Of a stretch of DNA of 64,000 bases, positions 9,884 to 18,963 are shown in pieces (the first letter of the stretch is position 1; every line of letters begins with the position of its first letter). The DNA is from Synechococcus sp. WH 8016 (lineage in GTDB: Bacteria; Cyanobacteriota; Cyanobacteriia; PCC-6307; Cyanobiaceae). The position numbers and the translations under genes were made by a program. The notes beneath the pieces are model-generated. The model was not told where the DNA came from. It saw only the letters and a list, made by a program, of their open reading frames with translations, and ran no database searches. Where the stretch lies: contig NZ_AGIK01000004.1 in the NCBI RefSeq assembly GCF_000230675.1, positions 1 to 64,000 on the forward strand. The letters are read 5' to 3'.

Positions 9884-10777
9884 TTATTGAATGAGTCGCT
9901 TGATTTCGAGCAAGCCCCAGCGTCCTTGTTCCCCGATTGGCCTTGCCTGCCAGCCGCATTCAGCCAAAACCTCAATCAGCCGAGGCGCCTGATCCACCAA
10001 CAAACCACTCAGCAGTCCGCGGCCTGTGGACTTGAGCACCGAAGCGAACTGCGGGGCTAAAGCTTCGATCACCGGAGCAAGAATGTTGCAGAGAAGCAAA
10101 TCCGCCTCCTCTCCGTTCAACAGGGCCGCAAGCGCATCGATCGATCCATGGCTGACGCGCAGTTGTTCGGCTTTCAAAGCGTTGAGGCCAGCGTTGTCTG
10201 TGGTCGCCCGAACCGCCAATGAGTCGGTATCAGCCGCCAACACCTCACGTGCGCCAAGGGCCAAGGAAGCCAAGCCCAACACTCCACTCCCACAGCCCAA
10301 ATCGGCCACCCGCTGATCGCGTGGAGGCATCGCCTCAAGCGCTTCAAGGCAGAGGCGGGTGGTGGGATGACTGCCGGTTCCAAAAGCACTTCCAGGGTCC
10401 ATCTTCAAGACCAAGCGGTGGGCGTGCTCTTCAGGGACCTGCAGCCATGCCGGAAGGATCAACAAGCGCTGACCCACGGGATCTGGCTGCCAATGCTTTT
10501 TCCAACTAAGACTCCAGTCTTCGTCGGCCAACTCCTCCCAAAGCGGCTCTGCCAAGGCCAGTCCGAACGTGTCCGCCATCGGGCGAAGGCTGTTCAGCAA
10601 CTGGTCACGTTGGTCTTGCGGCCACTCCGACGCTGGCAGCCATGCCAGCAACGTGCGCTGGTCTGGCGACTCTGGGGCATGTTGAACGGCCAAGCGATGC
10701 AGCCCAAGGGACTCCAGCTTCCAAAGCAAGGACTCCTCAAGGACGGGAGGCAGGGGCAGGGAAAGGCGCCACCACAT
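9884..10777 (-). CDS. prmA: Ribosomal protein L11 methyltransferase
   Basis: PrmA trimethylates ribosomal protein L11 using S-adenosylmethionine. The catalytic domain has MDPGSAFGTGSHPTT, then motif I VADLGCGSGVLGLA, and later LLLCNILAPVI, all characteristic of PrmA. The length (297 residues from ATG 10777) is normal. A GTG one codon earlier is also possible. Either start overlaps the serA stop codon, so the two genes are likely translated together. Confidence 0.93.
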   Translation of the reverse strand: MWWRLSLPLPPVLEESLLWKLESLGLHRLAVQHAPESPDQRTLLAWLPASEWPQDQRDQLLNSLRPMADTFGLALAEPLWEELADEDWSLSWKKHWQPDPVGQRLLILPAWLQVPEEHAHRLVLKMDPGSAFGTGSHPTTRLCLEALEAMPPRDQRVADLGCGSGVLGLASLALGAREVLAADTDSLAVRATTDNAGLNALKAEQLRVSHGSIDALAALLNGEEADLLLCNILAPVIEALAPQFASVLKSTGRGLLSGLLVDQAPRLIEVLAECGWQARPIGEQGRWGLLEIKRLIQ

Positions 10778-12363
10778 CACAGCGTGACGGGATGGGCTTC
10801 CTGAATGCCGTTAATGCTGTGAATGGTGGTCAACAGAGCGGGAGGAATCGGGTCATCAATGCTGAGAACCATCACGGCATCCCCACGCACGATGCGACGC
10901 CCCACCTGCATGGAAGCGATGTTGACGTTGTGCTCACCAAGCAGGGAGCCGAGGTGACCAATGATGCCTGGCATATCGCGGTGCCTGGTGAACAGCATGT
11001 GACGGCTTGGAGGAACATTCACGGGGAATTCATCAATGCTGGTCACGCGTAAATCACCATCTGCAAACACCGCACCGGTCACGCTGTGACCTCCCTGACC
11101 ACCGCGAGTGGTGAGCTGCAGAGACCCACCCGCAAAATCACGGCTGGCATCATCTTTAATTTCCAGCACATGAATGCCGCGGCCCTTGGCCTCCAGCGAT
11201 GCATTCACGTAGTTGATCCGATCTCCCAGTGCCGTGCTGAGCAAGCCCTTCAGAGCCGCCACTACCAGGGGTTGTGAGGGGTGGCTGGCGAATTCGCCTT
11301 GCAAACGCACCTCCAACTCCTGAATCTGCCCACCACTGAGTTGGCTCACGAGCAAACCGAGGGTTTCGGCCAGCTGGAGATGGGGCTTGAGGCGCTCCAT
11401 GATCTCGGCACTGAGGCCTGGGATATTCACGGCGCTGCGGGCAGGCAGTCCCAGCAACACATCACGAATTTGTTCGGCGACATCAACCGCCACATTTTCT
11501 TGAGCCTCTTCCGTGGACGCTCCGAGATGAGGGGTCAACACAAGCCCTCGCTCCACAGCGCGCAGAGGGGAGTCTTGAGCTAGCGGTTCAGATGCAAACA
11601 CATCCAGACCGGCCCCAGCGATCACTCCGGATTCAATCGCTTCCGCGATCGCCGGCTCATCAACAATTCCGCCACGAGCACAATTCACAATCCGTGCCGT
11701 GCTTTTCATCGTGCGCAACAGCTCGGCATTGACCAGATTTTCCGTATCCGGCGTGCGCGGAATATGCAGGGTGATGTAATCGGCCTGCTGGAACAGGGCT
11801 TCCAACGTGGTGAGCCGCACCTGCATCTGCTGAGCACGTTCTGCAGAGATGAACGGATCAAAGGCGATCACCTCCATACCCATCGCTTTGGCGACGCGAG
11901 CGACGTGGGAGCCGATTTTGCCCAACCCCACCACGCCAAGCGTTTTTTTATAGAGCTCATTCCCCACATATTTTTTGCGATCCCAGGCTCCAGACCGCAT
12001 CGAACCATGGGCTTGGGGCACGTGACGAGACACCGACAGCAACATCGCAAGCGCATGCTCCGCCGCGGCGATCGTGTTGCCCTCGGGTGAATTCACCACC
12101 AACACCCCGCGCTGCGTCGCCGCAGGCACATCCACATTGTCGACCCCCACACCCGCACGGCCGATGATCCGCAACCGATCAGCAGCCTCAATCACATCCG
12201 CTGTGACCTGGGTGCCCGAACGGATCATCAGGGCGTCGTAATCGCCAATGATCGATTTGAGTTCTTCCGGTGACAACCCAATGCGCTGATCGACTTGAGC
12301 CACTTGGCCAAGGATGTCGAGCCCCGCCTGATCAATGGGGTCTGAAACGAGAACTTTTGTCAT
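10777..12363 (-). CDS. serA: D-3-phosphoglycerate dehydrogenase
   Basis: This enzyme makes 3-phosphohydroxypyruvate from 3-phosphoglycerate, the first step of serine synthesis. It is the long form of 528 residues: a catalytic domain, an NAD-binding domain with [17 protein letters not shown], the catalytic His in LTPHLGAST, an intervening domain, and a C-terminal ACT domain (about the last 75 residues, with [21 protein letters not shown]). The ATG at 12363 begins the conserved KVLVSDPID; eight upstream in-frame codons have no support. It is followed by prmA with overlapping codons. Confidence 0.95.
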   Translation of the reverse strand: MTKVLVSDPIDQAGLDILGQVAQVDQRIGLSPEELKSIIGDYDALMIRSGTQVTADVIEAADRLRIIGRAGVGVDNVDVPAATQRGVLVVNSPEGNTIAAAEHALAMLLSVSRHVPQAHGSMRSGAWDRKKYVGNELYKKTLGVVGLGKIGSHVARVAKAMGMEVIAFDPFISAERAQQMQVRLTTLEALFQQADYITLHIPRTPDTENLVNAELLRTMKSTARIVNCARGGIVDEPAIAEAIESGVIAGAGLDVFASEPLAQDSPLRAVERGLVLTPHLGASTEEAQENVAVDVAEQIRDVLLGLPARSAVNIPGLSAEIMERLKPHLQLAETLGLLVSQLSGGQIQELEVRLQGEFASHPSQPLVVAALKGLLSTALGDRINYVNASLEAKGRGIHVLEIKDDASRDFAGGSLQLTTRGGQGGHSVTGAVFADGDLRVTSIDEFPVNVPPSRHMLFTRHRDMPGIIGHLGSLLGEHNVNIASMQVGRRIVRGDAVMVLSIDDPIPPALLTTIHSINGIQEAHPVTL

Positions 12364-12509
12364 CCAGCGGCGGGAGAGAGCCACCACTAACTGTAGAGAT
12401 CAGCCAGAACGGTCTTTTCCAAGTGTTTTCCAGCCCAAACAGTTCCAAGAGAATCGGCTCCAAGAGCAACTGTTCCGAGAGAGAATGAAAGCTCGGCTGC
12501 TGTTGTTTC

Positions 12510-13067
12510 ATGCCCGTTTGCGTTCTGGTTCTCAATGAGCGCACTGCTGCCGACCGTCTTCGCCTGTCGCTCCAAGAGTTAGGCACGCCATTGCTTCGCG
12601 TCGCCCTCGTCGCACCCGCCCCCGGGAAAGGCGCCGAGCCACAGCAGCAAGAATCCGCCTCCGATTCTGATCTCCCTGCTGAGGCGATGGACGATGTGGA
12701 TCTGCTCAACCCCAATCTGGCCCGCAGTCGCCGGCAAAAGTCGATGGCACGCTGGTTGATGCCCTTCGGGTTTTTCGCCGGCGCCACCTTCACCCAGATC
12801 ACCACGCTCGATACGTTTGCGAGCTTTGGTCCCTGGGGTGCAGCCTTCATCGGGGGATTATTGGGCATGGGGTCCGGCCTGATGGGCAGCTATGCCGCCG
12901 CCGCCAGCGTGCCGTCGGAAAACGAGGATGGCGTAAGAATCCTGCGCAATCGACACCTCGAAGGCTGCTGGCTCCTGCTTCTAGAAACGAGGCCCGGGTT
13001 GGAATTGCCTTGGCAAACCGTCCAAAAGGCACGTCCCCAGCAAGTGGTTCGGCTCAGCGAACTATGA
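12510..13067 (+). CDS. Unknown membrane protein coupled to the PSII S4 gene
   Basis: This 185-residue protein has a variable acidic, Ala/Glu/Ser-rich segment (about 40-70). A basic stretch (ARSRRQKSMARW) follows, then two hydrophobic helices at about 83-104 and 108-128 (GFFAGATFTQIT, GAAFIGGLLGMGSGLMGSYAAA). The C-terminal 50 residues are soluble. I do not recognise a named domain. Its TGA overlaps the ATG of the PSII S4 gene (ATGA at 13064-13067), so the two are probably made together; a thylakoid or photosystem link is an inference from that alone. Confidence 0.75.
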   Translation: MPVCVLVLNERTAADRLRLSLQELGTPLLRVALVAPAPGKGAEPQQQESASDSDLPAEAMDDVDLLNPNLARSRRQKSMARWLMPFGFFAGATFTQITTLDTFASFGPWGAAFIGGLLGMGSGLMGSYAAAASVPSENEDGVRILRNRHLEGCWLLLLETRPGLELPWQTVQKARPQQVVRLSEL

Positions 13068-13843
13068 GCCTCCCTCGCGACGCGCTGCTTCGGTCCTGCA
13101 GGCATCCCACAACGATGGCCGCCTTAATCGACATTGCGGAAGACGTTCTGAAGACCTGGCAACCCCGCTGGAGTCCTTTTCTCTCAGCCCTCATGTTGGA
13201 AGATGCCAATCAGCTCGGGGCCCTGGCAGAACTGAAAATCAGCCGTGATGGCGGCTACCCAGGAGCCGAGCGAAAACGGTTGCTCATCCAACATGCGACG
13301 TCCCCAGAGCCTGAGCCCCCTTGTCCTTTGGCTGGTCTCAACGTGGAGGGAAACTTCCTGTTCGACCCAACCTCACCCGACGAGATGCGCCTGGCCCTGC
13401 AAGGCATCGGGGTGGATGAAGCGGCTCTCGGTGATCTATGGATCCGTGGAGACAGAGGTGCTCAGGCCATTTGCACACCGGAGGCCGCGGCCCTGCTGCA
13501 AGGCCAGCGAGGCAGCGTTCGCGAGGTGATGATCGCCTGCGAATCTTGGCCACTCGAGGCCCTGCAATGGCCTGTTCAGCGCGTTGCTCGCCGCTTGAGC
13601 AGCGTTGAAGCTTCATGCCGTCTTGATGCCATTGCCTCTGCCGGCTTTGGCATCTCTCGCTCAAAGGTCGTGAAACAAATTAAGGACGGGCGGTTGCGCC
13701 TCAACTGGGAACCGGTGCGGCTGGCAAGTCGCGATTTAAAAGTGGGAGACCGCCTGCAACTTCAAGAGAGAGGCAGCATCGAGGTCATGAACATCGAACG
13801 CACGAAACGGGAGCGATGGCGCGTTGACATCCTCCGCCAATAA
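13064..13843 (+). CDS. Photosystem II S4 domain protein
   Basis: This protein matches the cyanobacterial/plastid family of S4-domain proteins named for photosystem II, related to YlmH. The C-terminal S4 RNA-binding module starts near residue 185 (SSVEASCRLDAIASAGFGIS, then SKVVKQIKDGRLRLNW, then LKVGDRLQL). The N-terminal domain has PGAERKRLL and PDEMRLALQGIGV typical of the YlmH-like fold. The ATG at 13064 is used because it overlaps the upstream stop. RNA is the expected ligand; the exact role in PSII biogenesis is not established from sequence. Confidence 0.85.
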   Translation: MSLPRDALLRSCRHPTTMAALIDIAEDVLKTWQPRWSPFLSALMLEDANQLGALAELKISRDGGYPGAERKRLLIQHATSPEPEPPCPLAGLNVEGNFLFDPTSPDEMRLALQGIGVDEAALGDLWIRGDRGAQAICTPEAAALLQGQRGSVREVMIACESWPLEALQWPVQRVARRLSSVEASCRLDAIASAGFGISRSKVVKQIKDGRLRLNWEPVRLASRDLKVGDRLQLQERGSIEVMNIERTKRERWRVDILRQ

Positions 13844-13939
13844 GTGGAGCGAATTTTGAGGGCACTCCAACTGCTAACTTCAGTGCCTGGTTGAGCCATT
13901 TATCAACCACCCGTCTCAAAGGACAAATTTGAGAGCTGG

Positions 13940-14011
<72 letters not shown>

Positions 14012-14038
14012 CTTCCCTTTAGGGACAGGAGTTGGACA

Positions 14039-15439
14039 ATGGCATGCAGCTTGATCGTGGGGCTTGGCCGCTCCGGGGTCGGCGCAGCGCGCCTTCTTCA
14101 TGCCCAAGGTCATCAGGTTGTTGTTCTCGAAAGGGATAACGGTCCCGAACAACAGTCCAAAGCCCAACAACTAAAAGATCAAGGCATCCAAACCGAGTTG
14201 GGATGCCATCTGGAATTTTCCAGCTTTCAACCGTGGCTAGATCAAGTGGAGCAAGTGGTGATTAGCCCGGGGATCCCCTGGGACCATCCCACCTTGATGC
14301 AGCTACGCGACCACGGCGTGACGGTGAGAGGTGAAATGGCCGTGGCTTGGCAAGCCCTTCGCCATTGCCCTTGGATTGGAGTCACAGGCACCAATGGCAA
14401 AACCACTGTGACGCACTTGCTGCATCACGTTCTCAACCAAGCGGGACTGCATGCGCCGATGGCAGGGAATGTGGGCCATTCCGCCGCCGAATTAGGGCTG
14501 CAATGCATGGATCCATCCCAAACCAAACCGGATTGGATCGTGATGGAGATGAGTAGCTACCAAATTGAATCGGCGAATGAAGTAAGACCAACCATCGGCA
14601 TTTGGACCACGCTGACGCCCGACCATTTGGAACGGCACGGGTCCATGGATGCCTATCGAGACATCAAACAAGGCCTGCTTCAACGCTCCAAGCATGCCGT
14701 TCTCAATGCCGACGACACTGACCTAAAGAGCAGGCAGGCCCACTGGCCAGATGCCCAATGGGTTAGCTCTGCACAAACGAACCATGAGCCATTCAATCTT
14801 GAGCTTTGGGTGAATCCAGAAGGTTTCGTTTGCAATAAAAAAGGTGCCCTCTTTCCAGCCAATGCTCTGGCCATGCCTGGCGAACACAACCGCCAAAACA
14901 TGCTGCTAGTAACAGCAGCTGCCTTGCAAGCTGGATTAGAGCCGCAAGCGATTGAGCGTGGCTTGCGCAGTTTCCCTGGAGTGCCCCATCGCCTAGAGAA
15001 TCTGGGATCGCTCCACGGAATGAACGTCTTCAACGACAGCAAAGCGACGAATTACGACGCGGCTGCCGTTGCACTTCAAGCCGTACCAGGCCCAATCATT
15101 TTGCTTGCCGGTGGACTGTCTAAACAAGGCGATGCCAGTGGATGGCTGCAATTGCTACAAGACAAGGTTTGCTCCATCGCCCTATTCGGAAGTGATCGAG
15201 ATGTTTTATCGGGCCTGATTCGTGACTTCGGCTATACAGGAAACGTGACATCGCACTCCACCATGACGGATGCCGTGACGGCAGCGGTTGAGAACGGGAA
15301 AAATGGGAATGCCGCCTCTCTGCTGTTATCACCCGCCTGCGCAAGCTTTGATCAATACAAGGATTTTGAAGCCCGCGGCAATCACTTTAGGGAGATGATT
15401 GAGCAATACTCTCTTAGCCCATCAACGCGAGCAAACTAA
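14039..15439 (+). CDS. murD: UDP-N-acetylmuramoylalanine-D-glutamate ligase
   Basis: MurD adds D-glutamate to UDP-MurNAc-L-Ala in the cytoplasmic stage of peptidoglycan synthesis. The protein has 466 residues. The N-terminal UDP-binding fold begins with LIVGLGRSGVGAARLL, the ATP loop is VTGTNGKTTVTHLL, and the central domain has MEMSSYQIE and TPDHLERHGSMDAY. The C-terminal ligase domain shows VPHRLE, NDSKATNYDAA and LSPACASFDQYKDFEARG, the last being a Mur ligase hallmark. The ATG at 14039 follows GGACA. No partner gene is contiguous. Confidence 0.96.
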   Translation: MACSLIVGLGRSGVGAARLLHAQGHQVVVLERDNGPEQQSKAQQLKDQGIQTELGCHLEFSSFQPWLDQVEQVVISPGIPWDHPTLMQLRDHGVTVRGEMAVAWQALRHCPWIGVTGTNGKTTVTHLLHHVLNQAGLHAPMAGNVGHSAAELGLQCMDPSQTKPDWIVMEMSSYQIESANEVRPTIGIWTTLTPDHLERHGSMDAYRDIKQGLLQRSKHAVLNADDTDLKSRQAHWPDAQWVSSAQTNHEPFNLELWVNPEGFVCNKKGALFPANALAMPGEHNRQNMLLVTAAALQAGLEPQAIERGLRSFPGVPHRLENLGSLHGMNVFNDSKATNYDAAAVALQAVPGPIILLAGGLSKQGDASGWLQLLQDKVCSIALFGSDRDVLSGLIRDFGYTGNVTSHSTMTDAVTAAVENGKNGNAASLLLSPACASFDQYKDFEARGNHFREMIEQYSLSPSTRAN

Positions 15440-15450
15440 GCCCATACGAG

Positions 15451-15469
15451 GGATTTGCCTGGCAAATCC
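15451..15469. repeat. 19-bp perfect dyad after murD
   Basis: GGATTTGCC, one central T, then GGCAAATCC: nine paired bases on each side, 11 bases after the murD stop codon. No T run follows, so it is not a standard terminator. It could be an RNA processing stem or a protein-binding site. Confidence 0.5.
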
Positions 15470-15666
15470 ATAGCCTTCTAAATCAAGGTCGTCAGGATCA
15501 AGGCCTGCTAGAAAGCTTTTAAAAAATATTTACTAAGACAGTGAAGACCCTATCCATTCAAAGTCCAGACAACCCAGAATTCAGCTCCTGCGATCCTTTC
15601 TCAGCACAGCAAACAATTCGCCTGAAAATCCAGGCAAGCGCCAGGCCCATTCCCTAAATTCGTTGA

Positions 15667-15885
15667 ATGAAGATATCAAAACGCCTTCTACCCTTCACCC
15701 TCTTTATCTTCTTGGTGTCTTGCAACACCAAGGGAGCCAAAGATCAACAGACTTGCTCTCTTTACAACGCTGACAAAATTGACGCCGTCGAAGCTCTCGA
15801 ACGCTTAGGGCTTCAACCCAACAAGAACGGACAGAGGTTTGAGCCAGTTGAAACAACCTGTGCTTCCTTCAAGAATTCTCCTTGA
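15667..15885 (+). CDS. Small putative lipoprotein
   Basis: This 72-residue protein has a basic start (MKISKRLL), a hydrophobic core (PFTLFIFL) and a lipobox LVSC with the Cys at residue 19, so it is probably a lipid-anchored secreted protein of about 54 mature residues. The mature part has two further cysteines (QTCSLY and TTCASF) that could form a disulfide, plus a helical AVEALERLGL segment. I recognise no family. It stands alone between murD and the EVE gene in AT-richer DNA. Confidence 0.6.
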   Translation: MKISKRLLPFTLFIFLVSCNTKGAKDQQTCSLYNADKIDAVEALERLGLQPNKNGQRFEPVETTCASFKNSP

Positions 15886-16218
15886 AAGGGCGAAAAGCCC
15901 TTCTTCCGAGCAAGACAGATCCCTCTCCTCCAAGCAGACGGACTCGAGCAAAATGAGGGAGATAATGATGATCGTCCCTCTTTTACTTAAAGCCATTTCA
16001 CCTGTCAGATAAAGCCACTAGTCAATCAACAACACAAGAAGGTAGAGATATTCAATCAATGCATTCCCAAGAATAGGGCCGCGTGCGCAAGAAGCCACGC
16101 TGGCTTGATCAGCACGAGCAGCTAAAGTCGATTGACTCCTAGGGCAATCTTCAAAGAATGCCGCGCCTACGATCTCAGTAATGCACCCCCATCATCCCGC
16201 CTCCTCAAACTTTTCATC
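15886..16218. other. Intergenic stretch with a weak hairpin
   Basis: A stem of AAGGGC with GCCCTT lies at 15887-15903 and is followed by TCTT. This may be a weak terminator for the lipoprotein gene. The rest, up to the EVE start at 16219, holds no supported gene. The frame of the EVE gene is open upstream from 16132, but without conserved sequence. Confidence 0.45.
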
Positions 16219-16689
16219 ATGACCAAAGCCTCCTACTGGCTCATGAAGAGCGAGCCAAATGTTTACGGCATTGAACACTTAAGGGATGAGAAAGTTACAC
16301 TATGGGATGGGATTAGAAACTACCAAGCCCGAAACTTTATGCGCAAGATGAAGGTCGGAGATCAAGCCTTTTTCTATCACTCCAATTGCAAACCTCCAGG
16401 AATTGTAGGTCTCATGGAAGTTACAGAAACGGGCCTTGTCGATCCAACGCAGTTTGATGCCAGCTCTAAGTATCACGATCCAGCCTCTAAGCAAGAGACT
16501 CCACGCTGGGATTGCGTGAAACTTGCCTATCGCGGCCAGTTTTCTGACATGCTGACCCTTGATGATCTTCGTGAGTCATACCAAGCAGACCAGCTAACCG
16601 TCGTTCGTCGCGGAAATCGCTTGTCCATTCTTCCGGTTGACACAGAAATCGCGATGGATTTATTAAAGAGACTTGGACCACTTCAATGA
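16219..16689 (+). CDS. EVE domain protein
   Basis: This 156-residue protein is a single EVE (former DUF55) domain, a PUA-related fold that binds modified bases in RNA or DNA; the family includes thymocyte nuclear protein 1. Characteristic motifs are SYWLMKSEPNVYGIE at the start, WDGIRNYQARNFM around residue 34, and GDQAFFYHSNCKPPGIVG. The ATG at 16219 gives the family N-terminus (MTKASYWLMKSEP). Its stop overlaps the TTG start of the next membrane protein. The target of this copy is unknown. Confidence 0.92.
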   Translation: MTKASYWLMKSEPNVYGIEHLRDEKVTLWDGIRNYQARNFMRKMKVGDQAFFYHSNCKPPGIVGLMEVTETGLVDPTQFDASSKYHDPASKQETPRWDCVKLAYRGQFSDMLTLDDLRESYQADQLTVVRRGNRLSILPVDTEIAMDLLKRLGPLQ

Positions 16690-17443
16690 TCCGCTCGGAA
16701 ACATTTCTACTGAGCGACTGCCGATTGCCACCATTATTCCAAGGGCCTGGATTGGCTTCAGGAAAGCGCCCTGGACCTTCATCGGACTGACAGCATTGAT
16801 GCTGATCAGCCTGATGGGCTTAGGGGTGATCGCACGAGATCTCCAACTCAGCAGCAATCGTTTCCTTCAATACACGGGTGATCTTGTGCTCGTGATGGCG
16901 GCCCTTGTTCCGCTCGCTCCCCTTTTGGCGCTGCTGCAGCTGGCAGACGAACACTTACCAGGGGGATTGGATCGAGACCCAGAGCAACCCGCGGCAAGAC
17001 GCCGTTTTTTTTGGCTTTTAAAACAGACCTGCGGCCTCGTGGTTCTAGAGGTCCTCATCGGCATTGGAGGGATCAGCTCGATTCGTCTTTTGAGTCAATT
17101 TTTGGCCCCCCACAGCGGTGTTCTTGCCAGCTTGGCCTTCCTGTTGGGTGGTGTCGGCATCGCCATCTGGCTGATTGGTCAACTTCTCTCCATTCCGTTG
17201 CTGATCCATCACGGCTATCGGCCACTGCGAGCCATGGAGCACAGTCGCAAACTCGTTCAGGCCAATCGCCTCAAAGTCATGGCCTTGCTGGGACTTCTTC
17301 TAGGAATCAACTTGCTTGGCCTCATGGCCGCGAGCCTTGGGCTGCTCTTGAGTCTTCCGTTTAGCGCCCTCTTGTTGATGGCCAGTTGCCGGACTCAAAC
17401 GCCTTGGCGAAGGGAGTCGCGACGAAACATTTTGCCGACGTAA
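16673..17443 (+). CDS. Unknown multi-pass membrane protein
   Basis: This 256-residue protein has at least six hydrophobic segments: about 36-55, 68-90, 118-140, 145-170, 200-218 and 218-235. The frame has no ATG near its start; TTG at 16673 is the most upstream usable codon and would overlap the EVE gene by 17 bases. The sequence PIATIIPRAWIGFRKAPWTFIGLTAL resembles bacterial membrane proteins with repeated glycerophosphodiesterase-like or DUF-type helices, but I cannot name a family. Its last 49 bases overlap the 3' end of the convergent DUF2811 gene. Confidence 0.7.
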   Translation: MDHFNDPLGNISTERLPIATIIPRAWIGFRKAPWTFIGLTALMLISLMGLGVIARDLQLSSNRFLQYTGDLVLVMAALVPLAPLLALLQLADEHLPGGLDRDPEQPAARRRFFWLLKQTCGLVVLEVLIGIGGISSIRLLSQFLAPHSGVLASLAFLLGGVGIAIWLIGQLLSIPLLIHHGYRPLRAMEHSRKLVQANRLKVMALLGLLLGINLLGLMAASLGLLLSLPFSALLLMASCRTQTPWRRESRRNILPT

Positions 17444-17712
17444 AGGCGGGTGAGCTCTCTGGAATCCACCCCATTCTGAACAAGAAATCCCGCCAAAGCG
17501 GCCTGCACGAGTCGGTACTGATCCCAATTCGGACAACGCTCAATAAAGTCCGCCATGGCCTGGTGCAAAGGCAGGGGCATCTCAGCTTGAAAACTGACAA
17601 TGTCCTCACCCTGGATGGGCTCAGGCATTGCTTGAGCCACACCAACTGCAACGGACTCAACAACCTGATCAGTCACCAATTGGCCTTGAATCACTCCTCG
17701 CTCCCTCTTCAT
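17395..17712 (-). CDS. DUF2811 family protein
   Basis: The central block (MPLPLHQAMADFIERCPNWD followed by QYRLVQAALAGFLVQNG) is the signature of DUF2811, a small cyanobacterial family of unknown function. The C-terminus (SRELTRLYVGKMF) is also typical. The ATG at 17712 gives 105 residues; a later ATG (MPEPIQGED) gives a shorter form closer to the conserved core. It ends inside the 3' end of the membrane protein on the opposite strand. Confidence 0.85.
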   Translation of the reverse strand: MKRERGVIQGQLVTDQVVESVAVGVAQAMPEPIQGEDIVSFQAEMPLPLHQAMADFIERCPNWDQYRLVQAALAGFLVQNGVDSRELTRLYVGKMFRRDSLRQGV

Positions 17713-18026
17713 GGCGACCCGAATCTATGGCCTGTTCTCCACAATCACAAGGGGCCGTCAACAGAGGTCGCGAAGGCCATTGCCAACCACTCCGCCCCTG
17801 CGGCTTAGGCCAAAAAGCAGTCCAAGACAGGAGTTTTTCCTTCTCCAGGGGGTCCACTTACCGCACTCGGGCGATAGCACACAATCTCCAAAACCGAAGT
17901 TTTTCCACAGGGGAAAGGCCTCAACTCAAAAACAGCCAGCGAGCCTGTGGAAAAGCTGTGCAATGGGGCTGTTCCAACGTGGAGAAATCAATCAAACCTG
18001 ATTGATCAGACCAGCTAATACAATCT
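17713..18026. other. Gene-free segment with DnaA-box-like sites
   Basis: No frame here has coding character. The segment contains TTTTCCACA at 17901-17909 and its reverse complement at 17946-17954, both matching the cyanobacterial DnaA box. A one-mismatch copy (TTCTCCACA) lies at 17735-17743. Nearby DNA is a mix of AT-rich and GC-rich patches. The stretch separates two minus-strand genes and must contain the DUF2811 promoter. Confidence 0.55.
17899..17956. repeat. Inverted pair of DnaA-box-like repeats
   Basis: TTTTCCACAGG at 17901-17911 is mirrored by CCTGTGGAAAA at 17944-17954, an 11-bp perfect inverted repeat with a 32-base spacer. Similarity extends outward by three more positions with one G-T difference. 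TTTTCCACA is the DnaA-box form reported for cyanobacteria. Either DnaA binding or an RNA stem could explain it. Confidence 0.5.
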
Positions 18027-18395
18027 TCAATCCCAAACCGTTCTCAACGCAGCCAGGAAAGCTTGAGCCGCTGGAGCAGGCCAAGCGCCCTCGAGCCCTC
18101 GACTCTGCAGCCCCTTGCCTTGAAGCACCACACGCAGCCCCCAGTGGTCACGGGTGCCATCAAGGCACCCCCACCACTCCTGCTGTTCCAGCTCCAAGGT
18201 GATGGATTCTTCCTCCATCAACTGATCAGAAATCAGCTTGTGTTGATGGTCGAGCTCAACAAGAAGGGCCTGCAGCCCCTTCACTTCCATCTCAGTAAGC
18301 TCGACAGCCCAAGATTCCCCTCCGATCAGGAAGGGAAAGCCCTCACGGCTGAAATCACGGGCGAGACGCCAGCCAGGCCCCTCCTCTTGGATCAT
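18027..18395 (-). CDS. DUF1818 family protein
   Basis: This 122-residue soluble protein matches DUF1818 of cyanobacteria: [28 protein letters not shown] near the start, then [13 protein letters not shown], then WGLRVVL and a C-terminal [13 protein letters not shown]. Function is unknown. Its ATG overlaps the rpoZ stop codon (ATGA at 18392-18395), so it is probably translated with the RNA polymerase omega subunit. Confidence 0.88.
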   Translation of the reverse strand: MIQEEGPGWRLARDFSREGFPFLIGGESWAVELTEMEVKGLQALLVELDHQHKLISDQLMEEESITLELEQQEWWGCLDGTRDHWGLRVVLQGKGLQSRGLEGAWPAPAAQAFLAALRTVWD

Positions 18396-18625
18396 CCAGG
18401 CAGGAGATCAGGCTGATCCTGCTCATCGGAAAGCTCAACGATTGCGCGATGAACCGGCTTCACACTGGATTCCTCTAGGAGCCCGTCGAAGTCGTCAAAA
18501 CGTCGCTGCTTGGCGCGAAAAGCGATTTTGACTGTTGTCAGATAACGGTTGGTGGACTGACGAATCAAGCTCTCACCACGCTTCGCGAGGTCCTTTGAGT
18601 CCACACCTGCAGAAATCATTCCCAT
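18392..18625 (-). CDS. rpoZ: RNA polymerase omega subunit
   Basis: This 77-residue protein has the cyanobacterial omega pattern: [20 protein letters not shown] followed by [18 protein letters not shown] and [14 protein letters not shown]. Omega helps assemble and stabilise the polymerase core on beta-prime. Starts at ATG 18625 or 18619 both fit. It is followed by DUF1818 with a 4-base overlap. Confidence 0.92.
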   Translation of the reverse strand: MGMISAGVDSKDLAKRGESLIRQSTNRYLTTVKIAFRAKQRRFDDFDGLLEESSVKPVHRAIVELSDEQDQPDLLPG

Positions 18626-18645
18626 CTAGTCATCGACACTTCACT

Positions 18646-18930
18646 CTATGTGAGCAAATCGCTGTGAAACGGAACCTGCATGGGATAAGCGCGTTGGGGA
18701 CGACCCGGCACTCGCAAAACGATCTGGCGGCCTAACCCCATCGCGAGGAGTGGACGTCTGAGGTGCGTCATCAAACCACTCACCTCTTCAAGGTGCTTCC
18801 CATCCATGCACTCAATACGAATGCATCCCCAACTACGGGACATCCGGCAATCACGTAACGGTTCCAACTCAGCTTCAATCTCTGGATCCTCCCTATAGAA
18901 GGAAAACACCAAGCGGCTCAACCGATCCAT
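18646..18930 (-). CDS. Unknown 94-residue cyanobacterial protein
   Basis: The protein has a short YREDPEIEAELEPL helix, then SRSWGCIRIECMDGKHLEEV, then a basic QIVLRVPGRPQRA. It has no signal peptide or membrane segment. I do not recognise a domain. It lies 20 bases upstream of rpoZ on the same strand and is divergent from the Hsp70-like gene, with only 33 bases between the two starts. Confidence 0.65.
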   Translation of the reverse strand: MDRLSRLVFSFYREDPEIEAELEPLRDCRMSRSWGCIRIECMDGKHLEEVSGLMTHLRRPLLAMGLGRQIVLRVPGRPQRAYPMQVPFHSDLLT

Positions 18931-18963
18931 TGCTAGGCCCCGTAGCCTTAACTCCTTATCAAG

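Noticed and set aside
16692-16716. CGCTC/GAGCG hairpin with GGAAACA in its loop
   Set aside because: It falls inside the coding start of the membrane protein, so a chance match is more likely than a small RNA.
17901-17954. Chromosomal replication origin
   Set aside because: Only two perfect DnaA boxes are present, and no dnaN, dnaA or AT-rich unwinding region is adjacent.
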